A stretch of 64,000 nucleotides of DNA from Ruminococcus sp. YE71. GTDB taxonomy: Bacteria > Bacillota > Clostridia > Oscillospirales > Ruminococcaceae. The notes under the pieces were generated by a model, which searched no databases, was not told the origin of the DNA, and saw only the letters and a program-made list of their open reading frames with translations. Position 1 is the first letter of the stretch, and each line of letters opens with the position of its first letter. Location of the stretch: positions 62,001 to 126,000 of the forward strand of contig NZ_FPIR01000013.1 of NCBI RefSeq assembly GCF_900119155.1, written 5' to 3'. Position numbers and translations under genes: made by a program. Positions 24,519-32,821 of the stretch are shown piece after piece.

Positions 24519-25808
24519 TTATTTTATTGCTGCGAAAGCGTCGTCAAGCGCTTCGATAAGATCCTTGACATTTTCTGTGCCGATCGAGAGGCGTATGGTG
24601 TTCGGCTTGATCCCCTGATCGAGGAGTTCTTCGGGGCGCAGCTGAGAATGTGTGGTGGACGCAGGATGGATAACGAGTGATTTAACGTCAGCCACATTTG
24701 CAAGAAGTGAGAAAATTCCGAGGTTATCTATGAACTTCTTAGCCTCAGCTTCGCCGCCCTTCACCTCAAAGGTGAATATCGAACCGCCGCCGTTGGGGAA
24801 GTATTTCTTGTAAGTCTCATGGCTCGGTTCGGTCTCAAGCGAAGGATGATGCACCGCTTCGACCTGCGGATGTGAGCTCAGATATTTTACTATCTCAAGC
24901 GCGTTGGAAACGTGACGCTCGACCCTGAGCGACAGAGTTTCGAGTCCCTGTAAGAAAATGAACGCATGGAACGGTGAGATCGACGAACCCGTATCTCTCA
25001 GCAGTATAGCACGGACGAATGTGATGTACGCCGCCGCTCCTGCCGCTTCGGTGAAACTGATACCGTGATAGCTCGGGTTCGGTGCAGATATCCACGGGTA
25101 TCTTCCCGAGGCTTTCCAGTTGAACTTGCCGCTGTCGATTATCACACCTCCAATGGCTGTTCCATGTCCACCGATGAATTTGGTCGCACTGTGTACAACG
25201 ATATCAGCACCATGCTCGATAGGTCTTACAAGGAACGGTGTCGCAAAAGTGCTGTCCACTACGAGCGGAATGCCGTGAGCATGAGCAACTGCCGCGACCT
25301 TTTCGATGTCGATGACATTCGAGTTCGGATTACCGAGCGTTTCAATGAATATCGCCTTGGTCTTATCATTTATTGCCTTCTCAAACGCGCCGTCCTCGTA
25401 GGGGTCTACGAATGTAGTCGAGATGCCGTATCTCGGAAGCGTGTGTGCGAGAAGATTGTATGTACCGCCGTAGATGGTCTTGGATGCAACGATGTTCTCG
25501 CCCTGTTCCGCAAGAGCTTCGATCGCGTAGGTTATAGCTGCCGCACCCGACGATAGCGCCAGAGCCGCCACACCGCCTTCAAGAGCGGCGATACGTTTTT
25601 CAAAGACATCCTGAGTTGAGTTTGTGACTCTACCGTAGATATTTCCCTCATCGCGGAGTCCGAAGCGTTCAGCAGCGTGCTGTGAGTCGCGGAACACGTA
25701 AGATGTAGTCGCGTATATCGGTACTGCTCTTGCGTCCGAAGCGGGGTCGGGCTGTTCCTGACCAACATGAAGCTGCAAGGTCTCAAATCTGTATTTTTTC
25801 TCTGACAT
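24519..25808 (-). CDS. metY: O-acetylhomoserine aminocarboxypropyltransferase / sulfhydrylase
   Basis: I start at 25808 ([20 protein letters not shown]) because of TTTGGAGGGAAAGAAT upstream; 429 residues fits MetY. Hallmarks are [67 protein letters not shown] with the PLP-contact residues, [20 protein letters not shown] with the Schiff-base Lys, and the C-terminal [10 protein letters not shown]. It is PLP-dependent and makes homocysteine from O-acetylhomoserine and sulfide. The gene is preceded by a 19-codon leader ORF rather than by a recognisable SAM riboswitch. Confidence 0.96.
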   Translation of the reverse strand: MSEKKYRFETLQLHVGQEQPDPASDARAVPIYATTSYVFRDSQHAAERFGLRDEGNIYGRVTNSTQDVFEKRIAALEGGVAALALSSGAAAITYAIEALAEQGENIVASKTIYGGTYNLLAHTLPRYGISTTFVDPYEDGAFEKAINDKTKAIFIETLGNPNSNVIDIEKVAAVAHAHGIPLVVDSTFATPFLVRPIEHGADIVVHSATKFIGGHGTAIGGVIIDSGKFNWKASGRYPWISAPNPSYHGISFTEAAGAAAYITFVRAILLRDTGSSISPFHAFIFLQGLETLSLRVERHVSNALEIVKYLSSHPQVEAVHHPSLETEPSHETYKKYFPNGGGSIFTFEVKGGEAEAKKFIDNLGIFSLLANVADVKSLVIHPASTTHSQLRPEELLDQGIKPNTIRLSIGTENVKDLIEALDDAFAAIK

Positions 25809-25854
25809 ATTCTTTCCCTCCAAATATATGATATTCTCAGATGTGATGTTAGAG

Positions 25855-25914
25855 TCACATTCGGTTGATCGCCTTAACGATCGAGCCGAGAAGAAGAGAG
25901 TGTATGTTCTTCAT
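25855..25914 (-). CDS. 19-residue leader peptide upstream of metY
   Basis: On the minus strand AAAGGAG, 8 nt before ATG at 25914, opens MKNIHSLLLGSIVKAINRM, ending in TGA at 25855. The RBS is as strong as that of any full gene here. The last sense codon is Met (ATG) directly before the stop. The stop lies at the foot of a small hairpin (ATGTGA ... TCACAT), 40-50 nt before the metY start. Promoter, leader and metY are in line, so this may be a translated leader that controls metY. It has no Cys and no Met run. Confidence 0.55.
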   Translation of the reverse strand: MKNIHSLLLGSIVKAINRM

Positions 25915-25946
25915 TGGGTTCAGCTCCTTTGCTTTTCTGTGATTAT

Positions 25947-25976
25947 ATTATAGCACCGCCTGAGTTATTTGTCCAA
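25947..25976 (-). promoter_or_regulatory. Sigma-A promoter of the leader-metY transcript
   Basis: On the minus strand, TTGGAC (25971-25976), an 18-nt spacer and TATAAT (25947-25952). Confidence 0.7.
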
Positions 25977-26053
25977 TTCAAATAAATTAGATTTGGTTAT
26001 AGGCAATACCTATCGCATCAAGGAGCGTTCAGGGAGGGAAGTGTATACGAAAG

Positions 26054-26080
26054 AAAAACCTGTAAACCGAAGTTTACAGG
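26054..26080 (-). terminator. Terminator of the tRNA-Trp transcript
   Basis: On the minus strand CCTGTAAAC-TTCG-GTTTACAGG is followed by TTTTTC, a 9-bp stem with a stable tetraloop just after the tRNA 3' end. Confidence 0.85.
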
Positions 26081-26086
26081 TCTTGA

Positions 26087-26162
26087 TGGCAGGGGCAACA
26101 AGGATCGAACTCGTGACACGCGGTTTTGGAGACCGCTGCTCTACCAGCTGAGCTATACCCCT
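26087..26162 (-). tRNA. tRNA-Trp (anticodon CCA)
   Basis: The minus strand folds as a full tRNA. The acceptor AGGGGTA pairs with TGCCCCT, the D arm contains AGCTCAGCTGGTAGAGC, the anticodon loop is CTCCAAA giving anticodon CCA, and the T arm has GTTCGATC. The 3' GCCA end is encoded. It has its own promoter at 26209-26237 and a terminator. Confidence 0.96.
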
Positions 26163-26208
26163 ATATTCTTTTTTACTCTTTTGAGTTGTCCTCGCTGAGT
26201 ACTTTAAT

Positions 26209-26237
26209 AGTATAGCACAACAAAAAGACTTTGTCAA
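26209..26237 (-). promoter_or_regulatory. Sigma-A promoter of tRNA-Trp
   Basis: On the minus strand, TTGACA (26232-26237), a 17-nt spacer and TATACT (26209-26214). Confidence 0.8.
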
Positions 26238-26349
26238 GCACTTTTCAATATATTTCAAACAAAAACTTTATTAACGTAATATACATCTTTTGCGCCGAAA
26301 ATCAAAGGACATCGGCAGTGCATTACCGATGTCCCTGCATAATCTTTGC

Positions 26350-28485
26350 TTACGTACCGTACATTTTCGATTTGAGCTTCTTCTTGTTTTTATACATCAG
26401 CGAATCCGCTCTTTCAAAAACATCCTGCACCCTAATATCCACGTCGGGCTCGAAATCGGAAATACCGCACGCCAGTGTGACATAACCGTTCTTCATCTGT
26501 TCGTTCTGAATGGATGTGAATCTGTGCATCAGCTCGGCACGGTGCTCAAAATCCCTGTCCCTGACGATTACAGCGAACTCGTCGCCGCCTATTCTGAACA
26601 CTGGACTGTGAGAGAACACATCGCATATGATCTTGCATCCGCTTTTGATGTAATCATCGCCAGCCTTGTGACCGAGGTTATCATTGACCTCTTTCAGCCC
26701 GTTGATGTCGCAGATAACCACTGCAAACGCCTTTATCTTCTGTTGCTCGATGTTCTCGTCAAGCTCCATCTCAGTCTGTGCGTAGGCGCGTTTGTTCTTG
26801 ACCCCTGTGAGAGCGTCACGGTTCGCCATATCGACGGCGTTGCGGTAATCGAGCTCCATGCGCTTTGCCTTGTCAACGTTCGCCACCGCGACGATGATGT
26901 GGTCGGAATCCTCATTCGGACGCACCGCATAAAGCGAAACGTACTGCGGCGCACCGTCCAGCATCAGCCTGTAATTCAGGAAGGTCTTGCCCGAACCTGC
27001 CACTATGTTGTTCAGCAGATTTTCTTTTTTCATTCCTTCCAGCATCATCGGCAGGTCTTCGGGATAGATGTCCCTCTTCATATTCTCCGTCGACTCCGCG
27101 AAGAAATCCTTTCCAGTTGTGCCGACTTTAAGACGGGTGTATTTTTCACTGGCACTGTACTCCGAGTACTCGTTTGTGATGAGGTTTACGTGGTAGATGA
27201 CCTCATACTGCAAAGCAAGCGCCATGGAAATATCGCTGAAAGTCCTGCTCTCCCTCTGCATCGACTGGGCTTTTCTTGTCTCGGAATCGACGTTGAACAC
27301 GCCCATGATGATGTGCTTTGTGTCGTTTTTCGGCTTTATGATTATCAGGTTCATGTACTGATATTTATTTTCGAGAAGCTGACGGTAGGTGAGCGTGACC
27401 GCCTTCTTTTCCTCAAGCTCGTAAAGAACATTTTTCTTTTTCAGGCTGTTAAGCATCCTGTTTACATCATACTTATGGATGTATTTCTTTATATCATTGA
27501 CACAATCACCGAAGAAATCCTCGCCGTGCTTGGTCGTGCCGAGCTTGGCGTAATTGTCGCTGGCACAATACTGAGTATACGCATCGTTCTCGATATTGAT
27601 GTAGTAGATGACCTCATATCTGCTTGCGAGAGCACCTGCGATCTGGCTGTAGGTCTCTTTGATGTGTTCCTCGCGCATCTGGTCGTCGATATTTCTGACG
27701 CTGACAACGATATGCCTGTTGTCGCACTGATTTCTGAAAGCGAGCAGGTTCATATACTGAGTTTTTCCGTCAAGGACGTGCCTGTATGTCAGCGACACCG
27801 ACCCCGACTCGTTCAGCGACCGTATCAGAACATCGCGGTCGATCTTATTCAGCAGATCTTCGCGGTCATCGGGATGAAGAATGTTCCTGACATCATTTTG
27901 AGCCATCTTGAAGAAATCATCGCCGCCGTGGTCGAGACCGAGCTTAGCGAAATTCTCGCTAGAACTGTACTCGGTGTAATGCCCCGTGACAATGTCAACA
28001 TGATAAATGACCTCAAACAGACTCGCGAGGGAACCTGCGATCTGGGAGTAGGTCTTTCTCTCCGAGTCGTTCTCGATCTCTCTGCGCTTCTGGTCGTCGA
28101 TATCCTGAATGCCGATGATTATACTGCGGTCATTCGCGCGGATAGTTTTCAGGAAGAAGTACCTCGGTGCGCCGCCGATGTTCAGGCGGTAAGTCATCGA
28201 GAAGGATCTGCCGTTGTTCAGCGCAGCGGTCATCGCGTCTTTCCCGAAGGCATCGAGGAAAAACTCTTGATCTTCATGCCAGACCTGTTCGCGGCAGTTT
28301 CTTCTTACGTCCGTAAAAAAGTTGTCACCGCGCTTAACGGGCACAAGTTCATCTTTCGTACCCTCGTGCGAGTATTCGATATAGCTGTCATCTTCCGCGT
28401 TTATCACGAAAAGACGGCTGTAGTCATTCGCAAGCGCGAGCGCAAGATCAGAGAAGGTGATCGGCTCTTGCCTGTGATCGTTCAT
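26350..28485 (-). CDS. Soluble diguanylate cyclase with four PAS-like repeats and GGDEF
   Basis: The 711-residue protein has no membrane helix. Four tandem PAS-like units of about 130 residues each (starting near 10, 145, 275 and 405) share the pattern FSDIxxALAxxYEVIYHVNxxTxxYxEYSASExxxxL, then FF, then a short coupling to VxNIDDQxR. A GGDEF domain follows (about 545-705), with the intact active-site motif RIGGDEFAVIV and the usual DALTGVKNKRAY and NDNLGHKAGDDYI. An inhibitory RxxD site is not obvious. It should make c-di-GMP in response to cytoplasmic signals. It is transcribed from a good promoter at 28560-28588. Confidence 0.92.
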   Translation of the reverse strand: MNDHRQEPITFSDLALALANDYSRLFVINAEDDSYIEYSHEGTKDELVPVKRGDNFFTDVRRNCREQVWHEDQEFFLDAFGKDAMTAALNNGRSFSMTYRLNIGGAPRYFFLKTIRANDRSIIIGIQDIDDQKRREIENDSERKTYSQIAGSLASLFEVIYHVDIVTGHYTEYSSSENFAKLGLDHGGDDFFKMAQNDVRNILHPDDREDLLNKIDRDVLIRSLNESGSVSLTYRHVLDGKTQYMNLLAFRNQCDNRHIVVSVRNIDDQMREEHIKETYSQIAGALASRYEVIYYINIENDAYTQYCASDNYAKLGTTKHGEDFFGDCVNDIKKYIHKYDVNRMLNSLKKKNVLYELEEKKAVTLTYRQLLENKYQYMNLIIIKPKNDTKHIIMGVFNVDSETRKAQSMQRESRTFSDISMALALQYEVIYHVNLITNEYSEYSASEKYTRLKVGTTGKDFFAESTENMKRDIYPEDLPMMLEGMKKENLLNNIVAGSGKTFLNYRLMLDGAPQYVSLYAVRPNEDSDHIIVAVANVDKAKRMELDYRNAVDMANRDALTGVKNKRAYAQTEMELDENIEQQKIKAFAVVICDINGLKEVNDNLGHKAGDDYIKSGCKIICDVFSHSPVFRIGGDEFAVIVRDRDFEHRAELMHRFTSIQNEQMKNGYVTLACGISDFEPDVDIRVQDVFERADSLMYKNKKKLKSKMYGT

Positions 28486-28559
28486 ATTATCAGCTCCTTA
28501 TTTCAAAACAGACGGGAAGTGGGCCTTTGCACTTCACATCATAGAAATAACCATTATAT

Positions 28560-28588
28560 ATTATACCATAAATCCCCCTGTTTTTCAA
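28560..28588 (-). promoter_or_regulatory. Sigma-A promoter of the PAS-GGDEF gene
   Basis: On the minus strand, TTGAAA (28583-28588), a 17-nt spacer and TATAAT (28560-28565). The rest of the gap up to the terminator at 28709 shows nothing more. Confidence 0.75.
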
Positions 28589-28708
28589 GAGTTTTTGTTC
28601 AAAGAAGATGAAGTTTTTTTAGCATCCGAGACCTTCATCTCACAGTCATCATTACCTCGAAAAGCATGACATCGGGGGTGACAATATGTCCGCAAACCGC
28701 AAAAAAAA

Positions 28709-28742
28709 GATCCTGACAGATCATAAAAAATCTGTCAGGATC
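28709..28742 (-). terminator. Original terminator of the GGGtGRT gene, now separated by the element
   Basis: GATCCTGACAGAT and ATCTGTCAGGATC form a 13-bp stem. On the minus strand it is followed by TTTTTTTT. It lies just beyond the orphan 3' end at 28774, so it was the terminator of the gene now found at 52984, before the element entered. Confidence 0.75.
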
Positions 28743-28773
28743 AGATCAAACTGCGTATTTAAGCCGTTTCAGA

Positions 28774-28842
28774 TCACTTCATAGCCTCTTCAACAGCAAC
28801 TGCGCAAGCAACGGTAGCACCAACCATCGGGTTGTTGCCCAT
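28774..28842 (-). pseudogene. Orphan 3' end of the GGGtGRT gene (attL side)
   Basis: The minus strand reads GNNPMVGATVACAVAVEEAM, then K and stop. This equals the C terminus of the gene at 52984-53985 apart from a final Gly there. It is the chromosomal 3' end displaced when the 24-kb element integrated. Confidence 0.85.
28777..28842. repeat. attL: 66-bp direct repeat, left boundary of the element
   Basis: Identical to 52990-53055 at 64 of 66 positions. The two mismatches fall in one Ala-Thr-Val-Ala stretch and are synonymous. The integrase gene begins about 210 bp to the right. Crossover is likely within the 24 bp nearest the element (28819-28842), which are identical in both copies. Confidence 0.85.
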
Positions 28843-28980
28843 GCAATGTCAAAAAAATTTACCGTTACAAGGAGTGACTTGCAATGACGAGAAAAGCCCG
28901 TAACTACGCCATTATAACGCATTGCCGAGAATTTATCAAAATCTATTTTGACGGCGTTTTACTCACAAAAATTTATTTTT

Positions 28981-29000
28981 GGGTGACAAATGGGTGACAA
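28981..29000. repeat. Left-end integrase arm-type sites (GGGTGACAA x2)
   Basis: GGGTGACAA occurs at 28981-28989 and 28992-29000, 11 bp apart. The same pair occurs at the right end (52901-52920). They sit just upstream of the integrase -35 box, so integrase binding could also regulate its own promoter. Confidence 0.6.
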
Positions 29001-29006
29001 AAATGC

Positions 29007-29036
29007 TTGACTTTTTCGGGTGTGGCGCGCTATAAT
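29007..29036 (+). promoter_or_regulatory. Sigma-A promoter of the integrase gene
   Basis: TTGACT (29007-29012), an 18-nt spacer and TATAAT (29031-29036). It begins 6 nt after the arm-type repeats. Confidence 0.7.
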
Positions 29037-29052
29037 AAATGAGGGTGATCTT

Positions 29053-30240
29053 ATGGCAGATATCAACGCTCGCAAGCGCGGAAAGAAATGGGAATACTAC
29101 TTTGAGATAGCCAAAATGGACGGCAAGCGAAAGCGTATCAGCAAGGGCGGTTTCAATACAAAGGCAGAAGCGGTCAGCGAAGGTGTCAAGGCTATGCACG
29201 AATACCAGACCGCAGGCACAGTGAATACGCCTTCCGAGCTTTCCATGCACGACTACCTCAACTACTGGATCGAGATGTACTGTATCCCGAATCTGAAACC
29301 AACGACTGTTGCTAACTATAAAAAGTATATCAGGCTTCACATATCTCCGAAGATCGGCAAGTATCGTCTTGCTACGATCACGGCGGAACGGCTCCAGAAG
29401 CTGATCAACGATATGGTCGCTAACGGTTACAGCAAAAATACCGTCATCGGCATCAAGGGTGTGCTGTCAAGCAGCCTGAACTATGCTGTACAGCCGCTTC
29501 ACTATCTGAAAACCTCGCCTATGGCGTATGTGAAGATACCCAAAGGCTCACGTACCAATTACCGTTCGTCACAGTATAAGCGTGAGGTCATCGAAAAGGA
29601 TATTATAGACGAGATATTTGTGCGTTTTCCGAAAGGCAGTTCCACCTATCTTCCGCTGATGTTCGCTTATCACTGCGGTATGCGTCTTGGCGAAGCCTTT
29701 GCGATCACATGGGATAACGTGAACTTCGCTGACAGGACGGTCACGATCAATAAACAGCTTCAATGGGACTTGGAAAAGAAGTTCTGGTATCTGACTCCGC
29801 CGAAGTACAATTCAAGCAGAACGATAGATATAGATGAAACCATCGTGGAACTGCTGAAAGAATTGCAGGAAAAGCAGATACGGGCAAAGGAATACTACGC
29901 CGATGAATACTCACTGATATACTACGATGAGGAACTCGGCATCAACGAAAGCACAGGCAACGTGATAGATTTTGTAAATGTATATGAAAACGGCGGCTTC
30001 ATTCAGCCGAGAACAATACAGCACACAAGTCAGGTCATACACAAGTTCTATCCTGCGTTCACATTCCATTCCCTGCGCCACACACACTGTACCCGTCTGC
30101 TCGAAGCTGGGCTTCCTATTAAATATGTACAGGAGAGATTAGGTCACAAAAACATCAGCGTTACAATGGACATCTACAATCATCTGACGCAGAGCCAGGC
30201 AGAACTGAGCAAGAGAGCGCTGGAAGATGTGTTCAAATAA
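29053..30240 (+). CDS. Tyrosine recombinase / integrase of the element
   Basis: I start at 29053 (MADINARKRGKKWEYYFEIA) because it follows GAGGGTGATCTT and lies downstream of the promoter. The 395-residue protein has an AP2-like arm-binding domain (about 1-50), a SAM-like core-binding domain (about 65-160, PTTVANYKKYIRLHISPKIG) and the catalytic domain. Catalytic residues are visible: Arg in GMRLGEAF, the H-x-x-R box HSLRHTHCTRLL, and LGHKNISVTMDIYNHL with the His and nucleophile Tyr. It is close in layout to Tn916-family integrases. It would recombine the 66-bp att sites at 28777 and 52990. Confidence 0.95.
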   Translation: MADINARKRGKKWEYYFEIAKMDGKRKRISKGGFNTKAEAVSEGVKAMHEYQTAGTVNTPSELSMHDYLNYWIEMYCIPNLKPTTVANYKKYIRLHISPKIGKYRLATITAERLQKLINDMVANGYSKNTVIGIKGVLSSSLNYAVQPLHYLKTSPMAYVKIPKGSRTNYRSSQYKREVIEKDIIDEIFVRFPKGSSTYLPLMFAYHCGMRLGEAFAITWDNVNFADRTVTINKQLQWDLEKKFWYLTPPKYNSSRTIDIDETIVELLKELQEKQIRAKEYYADEYSLIYYDEELGINESTGNVIDFVNVYENGGFIQPRTIQHTSQVIHKFYPAFTFHSLRHTHCTRLLEAGLPIKYVQERLGHKNISVTMDIYNHLTQSQAELSKRALEDVFK

Positions 30241-30248
30241 TCATAAAA

Positions 30249-30286
30249 GAGGATAGCACCTTTTCATGATGCTATCCTCAGTTTTT
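30249..30286. terminator. Terminator between integrase and excisionase genes
   Basis: GAGGATAGCA and TGCTATCCTC form a 10-bp stem followed by AGTTTTTAT after the integrase stop. It overlaps the excisionase 3' end slightly. Confidence 0.75.
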
Positions 30287-30500
30287 ATGCCGTTGCGGTG
30301 AATTTCTCCACGTTCTTCGGGTCGGAAAGGTCATAGCCTTCGTATTCGGACAGAAACTTCATCAGAGCTTCGTGCCGAACCTTATATGAGCCCAGCTTCA
30401 GCACAGGCAGAAGCCCCGTATTGATGAGCTGATAAACATAGGACGGGTTTGTGTGAAGTATCTGCGATACCTCTTTGACTGTGTAAAGAACTATCTCCAT
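30285..30500 (-). CDS. Excisionase-like helix-turn-helix protein
   Basis: The start at 30500 (MEIVLYTVKEVSQILHTNPS) follows AGGAGG at 8 nt; upstream in-frame sequence belongs to the repeat region. The 71-residue product has the MerR-like winged helix YTVKEVSQILHTNPSYVYQLINTGLLPVLKLGSYKVRHEALMKFL of Xis/HTH_17 proteins. It is convergent with the integrase gene and probably directs excision or regulates the element. Confidence 0.82.
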   Translation of the reverse strand: MEIVLYTVKEVSQILHTNPSYVYQLINTGLLPVLKLGSYKVRHEALMKFLSEYEGYDLSDPKNVEKFTATA

Positions 30501-30546
30501 TCTTTTTCCTCCTTTATTTTTCGGAACATATACAACTTGATAAAAT

Positions 30547-30707
30547 GGCGTGTTCCCGTGTAAACAACGCAAATACGCTGTTTTGAGCGTGTAACCGCGG
30601 CGTGTTGGGGATGGTGCAGCGTGTGTGCTACACGCCTTTTCTGCGTTCACACGCCTAACCTACACGGCAGAAAGCCCGCAATTACGTGCTTTACACGCTT
30701 ACACGCC
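30547..30707. repeat. Iteron-like cluster of GCGTGTAA / TTACACGC repeats
   Basis: About ten copies of an 8-bp motif, in both orientations, fill 160 bp between the excisionase start and the helicase stop. Examples are GGCGTGT (30547), CGTGTAA (30557), GCGTGTAA (30587), GGCGTGTT (30599), ACACGCC (30630, 30649), TTACACGC (30691) and TTACACGCC (30699). A near-palindrome spans 30619-30636. Position next to an SF3 helicase and primase suggests a replication origin. Confidence 0.55.
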
Positions 30708-32174
30708 TTAATAACCACTCGACTTAAACTTTAACGCAATGCCCTTGAAGCCTCGGACATGACTGCTCCCACTCGGAATATTGAGATCATACTTGATATG
30801 ATACGCCGCTTCATTCTGCCTGAGCCATGATACAAAAGTTTCACGTTTCAGGGCTGTGAGGGCATTGTCCTCGCACCAATGGTAATAACTGTCATACAGC
30901 GCCGATGATGCGACCCGCAGATTTTCCCCATACTGCACTCTGTCCGTATCTTCCAGAAATTCGGTAATATTGCAGTTATCCTGCATAGTCTCCATGACGT
31001 TCTGCCTTGCCTTGTCGGAGATCGTGAAGCGGTAATTGTTGGCAAGAAGTCTCAGAAGCCCGTCATACATCCAGCAGAAGATCTTCTCTTTCTCAGCACA
31101 GAACTTCTCGGCGATGTAGGGGTCTATGATTCGTCTTTCGGGCGGCGGCAAGGTGGTGAGGATTATCATTCGCCGTGAAAAGCCCTTGCTCTTGTCATAC
31201 AGCGTTTTGGGACTGCCGTTGCCGAAACACAGGAGCCTTGTGTACAGGAGCGCCTGTTCGCTCTGTTTGCCTTTCGCTTCAACGTCAATAGGCGTTTCGG
31301 CGGTGACAAGGTTTTTGATGTAACCCGTTGAGGACAGCGCCTGCATCTGCATATCATCATCGACCATCAGCAGGCGGTCTTTCAGGTTATAGCGGAAAAA
31401 GCGGTCGTTCTCGATTCGGTGGACATTGCCCGTCAGCATATTGTCCATGAAGATCTCACGAAGAACGATGCCGATACGTGACTTGCCCTCACCGCCCTGA
31501 CCTATGAGGAACATCATCTTCTGCCCTTTGGTGGACGGTATCAGCAGATAGCCGAGATACTCCTGCAAAGTGGTCACATCTTCGGGGGTGAGAAGCTCCA
31601 GCAGGAAAGTGAGGAACCTTTCGGGATAGTACGCACCATTGCGAATATTCGGGTCATAGCACACGTTCAGGCGGTTGGTGCAGAATTCCCTGTGAGGATA
31701 GAAATTGCCTTTGAGGTCCAGCTTGCCGTTCTGAACATGGATAAAGTTCATGTCGGGCGGTATCGGTTCGCTGTATGTATAGAGCCTGAGAGCGTCCATG
31801 ATCTGCACGACCTTTTTTGAAAGCCCTATCCACACGCCCCGACGGAGCATACGGTAGACCTCGTTGCCGAGTGCGTTCTCGTCCACAAGTCCGTCATAAT
31901 CGAAGAACCGTCCGCCGATGCATTTCATAGGGTGCTTTTGCGTGAACAGCTTGCAGAATTTCAGCTCGTTGACCGTAGTTTTATCGAGCATCCAGTCGGG
32001 CAGCTCACGTTCCTGCTTTTTCTTTTCAGGCGGAGCTTCGGGAAGGGGTGTATCATCGGGTGGCATTGCAGCAATATCCTGTTCTATCTCGGCTTCAACT
32101 TCTGACCGCAGCCTTTCAAGTTCCTGCTCGTCATTCTCCCCATTCTTCGACACATCGTTTGTATTCTCTCTCAA
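30708..32174 (-). CDS. SF3 (D5-like) replicative helicase of the element
   Basis: The frame opens with TTG at 32174 preceded by GGAGGTAGACAGGA, overlapping the primase gene by 44 nt. The 488-residue protein has an acidic linker (1-60), a D5_N-like region (about 65-200) and an SF3 ATPase core: Walker A LIGQGGEGKSRIGIVL, Walker B RLLMVDDDM and motif C LLCFGNGSPKTLYDKSKGFSRRM. A winged-helix C terminus follows. This is the phage/plasmid primase-helicase (DUF5906/D5) type. Together with the CHC2 protein it should replicate the excised element. Confidence 0.88.
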   Translation of the reverse strand: MRENTNDVSKNGENDEQELERLRSEVEAEIEQDIAAMPPDDTPLPEAPPEKKKQERELPDWMLDKTTVNELKFCKLFTQKHPMKCIGGRFFDYDGLVDENALGNEVYRMLRRGVWIGLSKKVVQIMDALRLYTYSEPIPPDMNFIHVQNGKLDLKGNFYPHREFCTNRLNVCYDPNIRNGAYYPERFLTFLLELLTPEDVTTLQEYLGYLLIPSTKGQKMMFLIGQGGEGKSRIGIVLREIFMDNMLTGNVHRIENDRFFRYNLKDRLLMVDDDMQMQALSSTGYIKNLVTAETPIDVEAKGKQSEQALLYTRLLCFGNGSPKTLYDKSKGFSRRMIILTTLPPPERRIIDPYIAEKFCAEKEKIFCWMYDGLLRLLANNYRFTISDKARQNVMETMQDNCNITEFLEDTDRVQYGENLRVASSALYDSYYHWCEDNALTALKRETFVSWLRQNEAAYHIKYDLNIPSGSSHVRGFKGIALKFKSSGY

Positions 32175-32742
32175 TCCTGTCTACCTCCAGTTTAACTTCT
32201 GCCTGTTGCTCCTTGTCGAAACGGTTGAACGCTTCAAGCATATACTCCGCATAGCCGATATTTTGCAAAGCGTACACGAAACGCCTGTCCAGCCGTGCGG
32301 AGCTAAGGCGATCCTCATCGGGAGTTTTCGGAGCATAACGCATTTTGTACTTGTCCAGCAAGGTAAAGTACCTCAGCAGAACATCATACATATGCTCCAC
32401 CCTTGCTTTCTCTGCCTTACGCTCGGCGATCTCCCTGCGCCTGCGTGCCACTGCTTCCATATCGGGCGGCTTGTCCAAGTCCAGACCAAGGGCAAAATCA
32501 CTGTTGATCTGCTTCACGGCTTCTATCGCCCTCAGCCCGAAAAGCTCCTGCACCAGCTTTATCACATCGCCGTGTGCCTGACAGCCGAAGCAGTAGTAAT
32601 GGTCGTCATACAGCTTGCAGGACGGGTGACGCTCCCTGTGGAATGGGCAGAGCGCCATGTTTGCTCGGTGTACCTCTACACCGTAACTGCGAGCTGCCGT
32701 CGGCACATCGACAAGCTCTTTTATATCGTCGAAAATAGTCAT
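32131..32742 (-). CDS. CHC2 zinc-finger primase-like protein
   Basis: The start at 32742 (MTIFDDIKELVDVPTAARSY) follows AGGAGGTCACGAA. The 203-residue protein has the DnaG-type CHC2 zinc ribbon LCPFHRERHPSCKLYDDHYY then CFGCQAHGDVI (Cys-x2-His ... Cys-x2-Cys). A basic helical tail with long Arg/Glu/Lys-rich helices follows. There is no TOPRIM domain, so it binds DNA or primes only with the helicase at 30708. This two-gene primase arrangement is common in Firmicutes integrative elements. Confidence 0.88.
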   Translation of the reverse strand: MTIFDDIKELVDVPTAARSYGVEVHRANMALCPFHRERHPSCKLYDDHYYCFGCQAHGDVIKLVQELFGLRAIEAVKQINSDFALGLDLDKPPDMEAVARRRREIAERKAEKARVEHMYDVLLRYFTLLDKYKMRYAPKTPDEDRLSSARLDRRFVYALQNIGYAEYMLEAFNRFDKEQQAEVKLEVDRIEREYKRCVEEWGE

Positions 32743-32760
32743 TTCGTGACCTCCTGATAC

Positions 32761-32789
32761 TTGAATTTGATATAGTTTTGTGCTATAAT
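32761..32789 (+). promoter_or_regulatory. Sigma-A promoter of the STAND NTPase gene
   Basis: TTGAAT (32761-32766), a 17-nt spacer and TATAAT (32784-32789). The primase operon starts divergently 19 nt away. Confidence 0.7.
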
Positions 32790-32821
32790 TATATTGGAAT
32801 ATTATAGGAAGGAGCTGCCGT

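Noticed and set aside
25824-25980. SAM or other riboswitch upstream of metY
   Set aside because: Only about 110 nt separate promoter and gene, and a 19-codon ORF occupies most of it; no SAM-I, SAM-II or T-box elements are visible.
26290-28611. 773-codon plus-strand open frame opposite the PAS-GGDEF gene
   Set aside because: The minus strand has an intact GGDEF domain and four repeats; the plus frame even crosses the minus promoter.
28884-28997. 37-residue ORF near the left end of the element
   Set aside because: It has an AAGGAG at 9 nt, but the composition is unremarkable, it ends inside the integrase arm sites, and nothing else supports translation.
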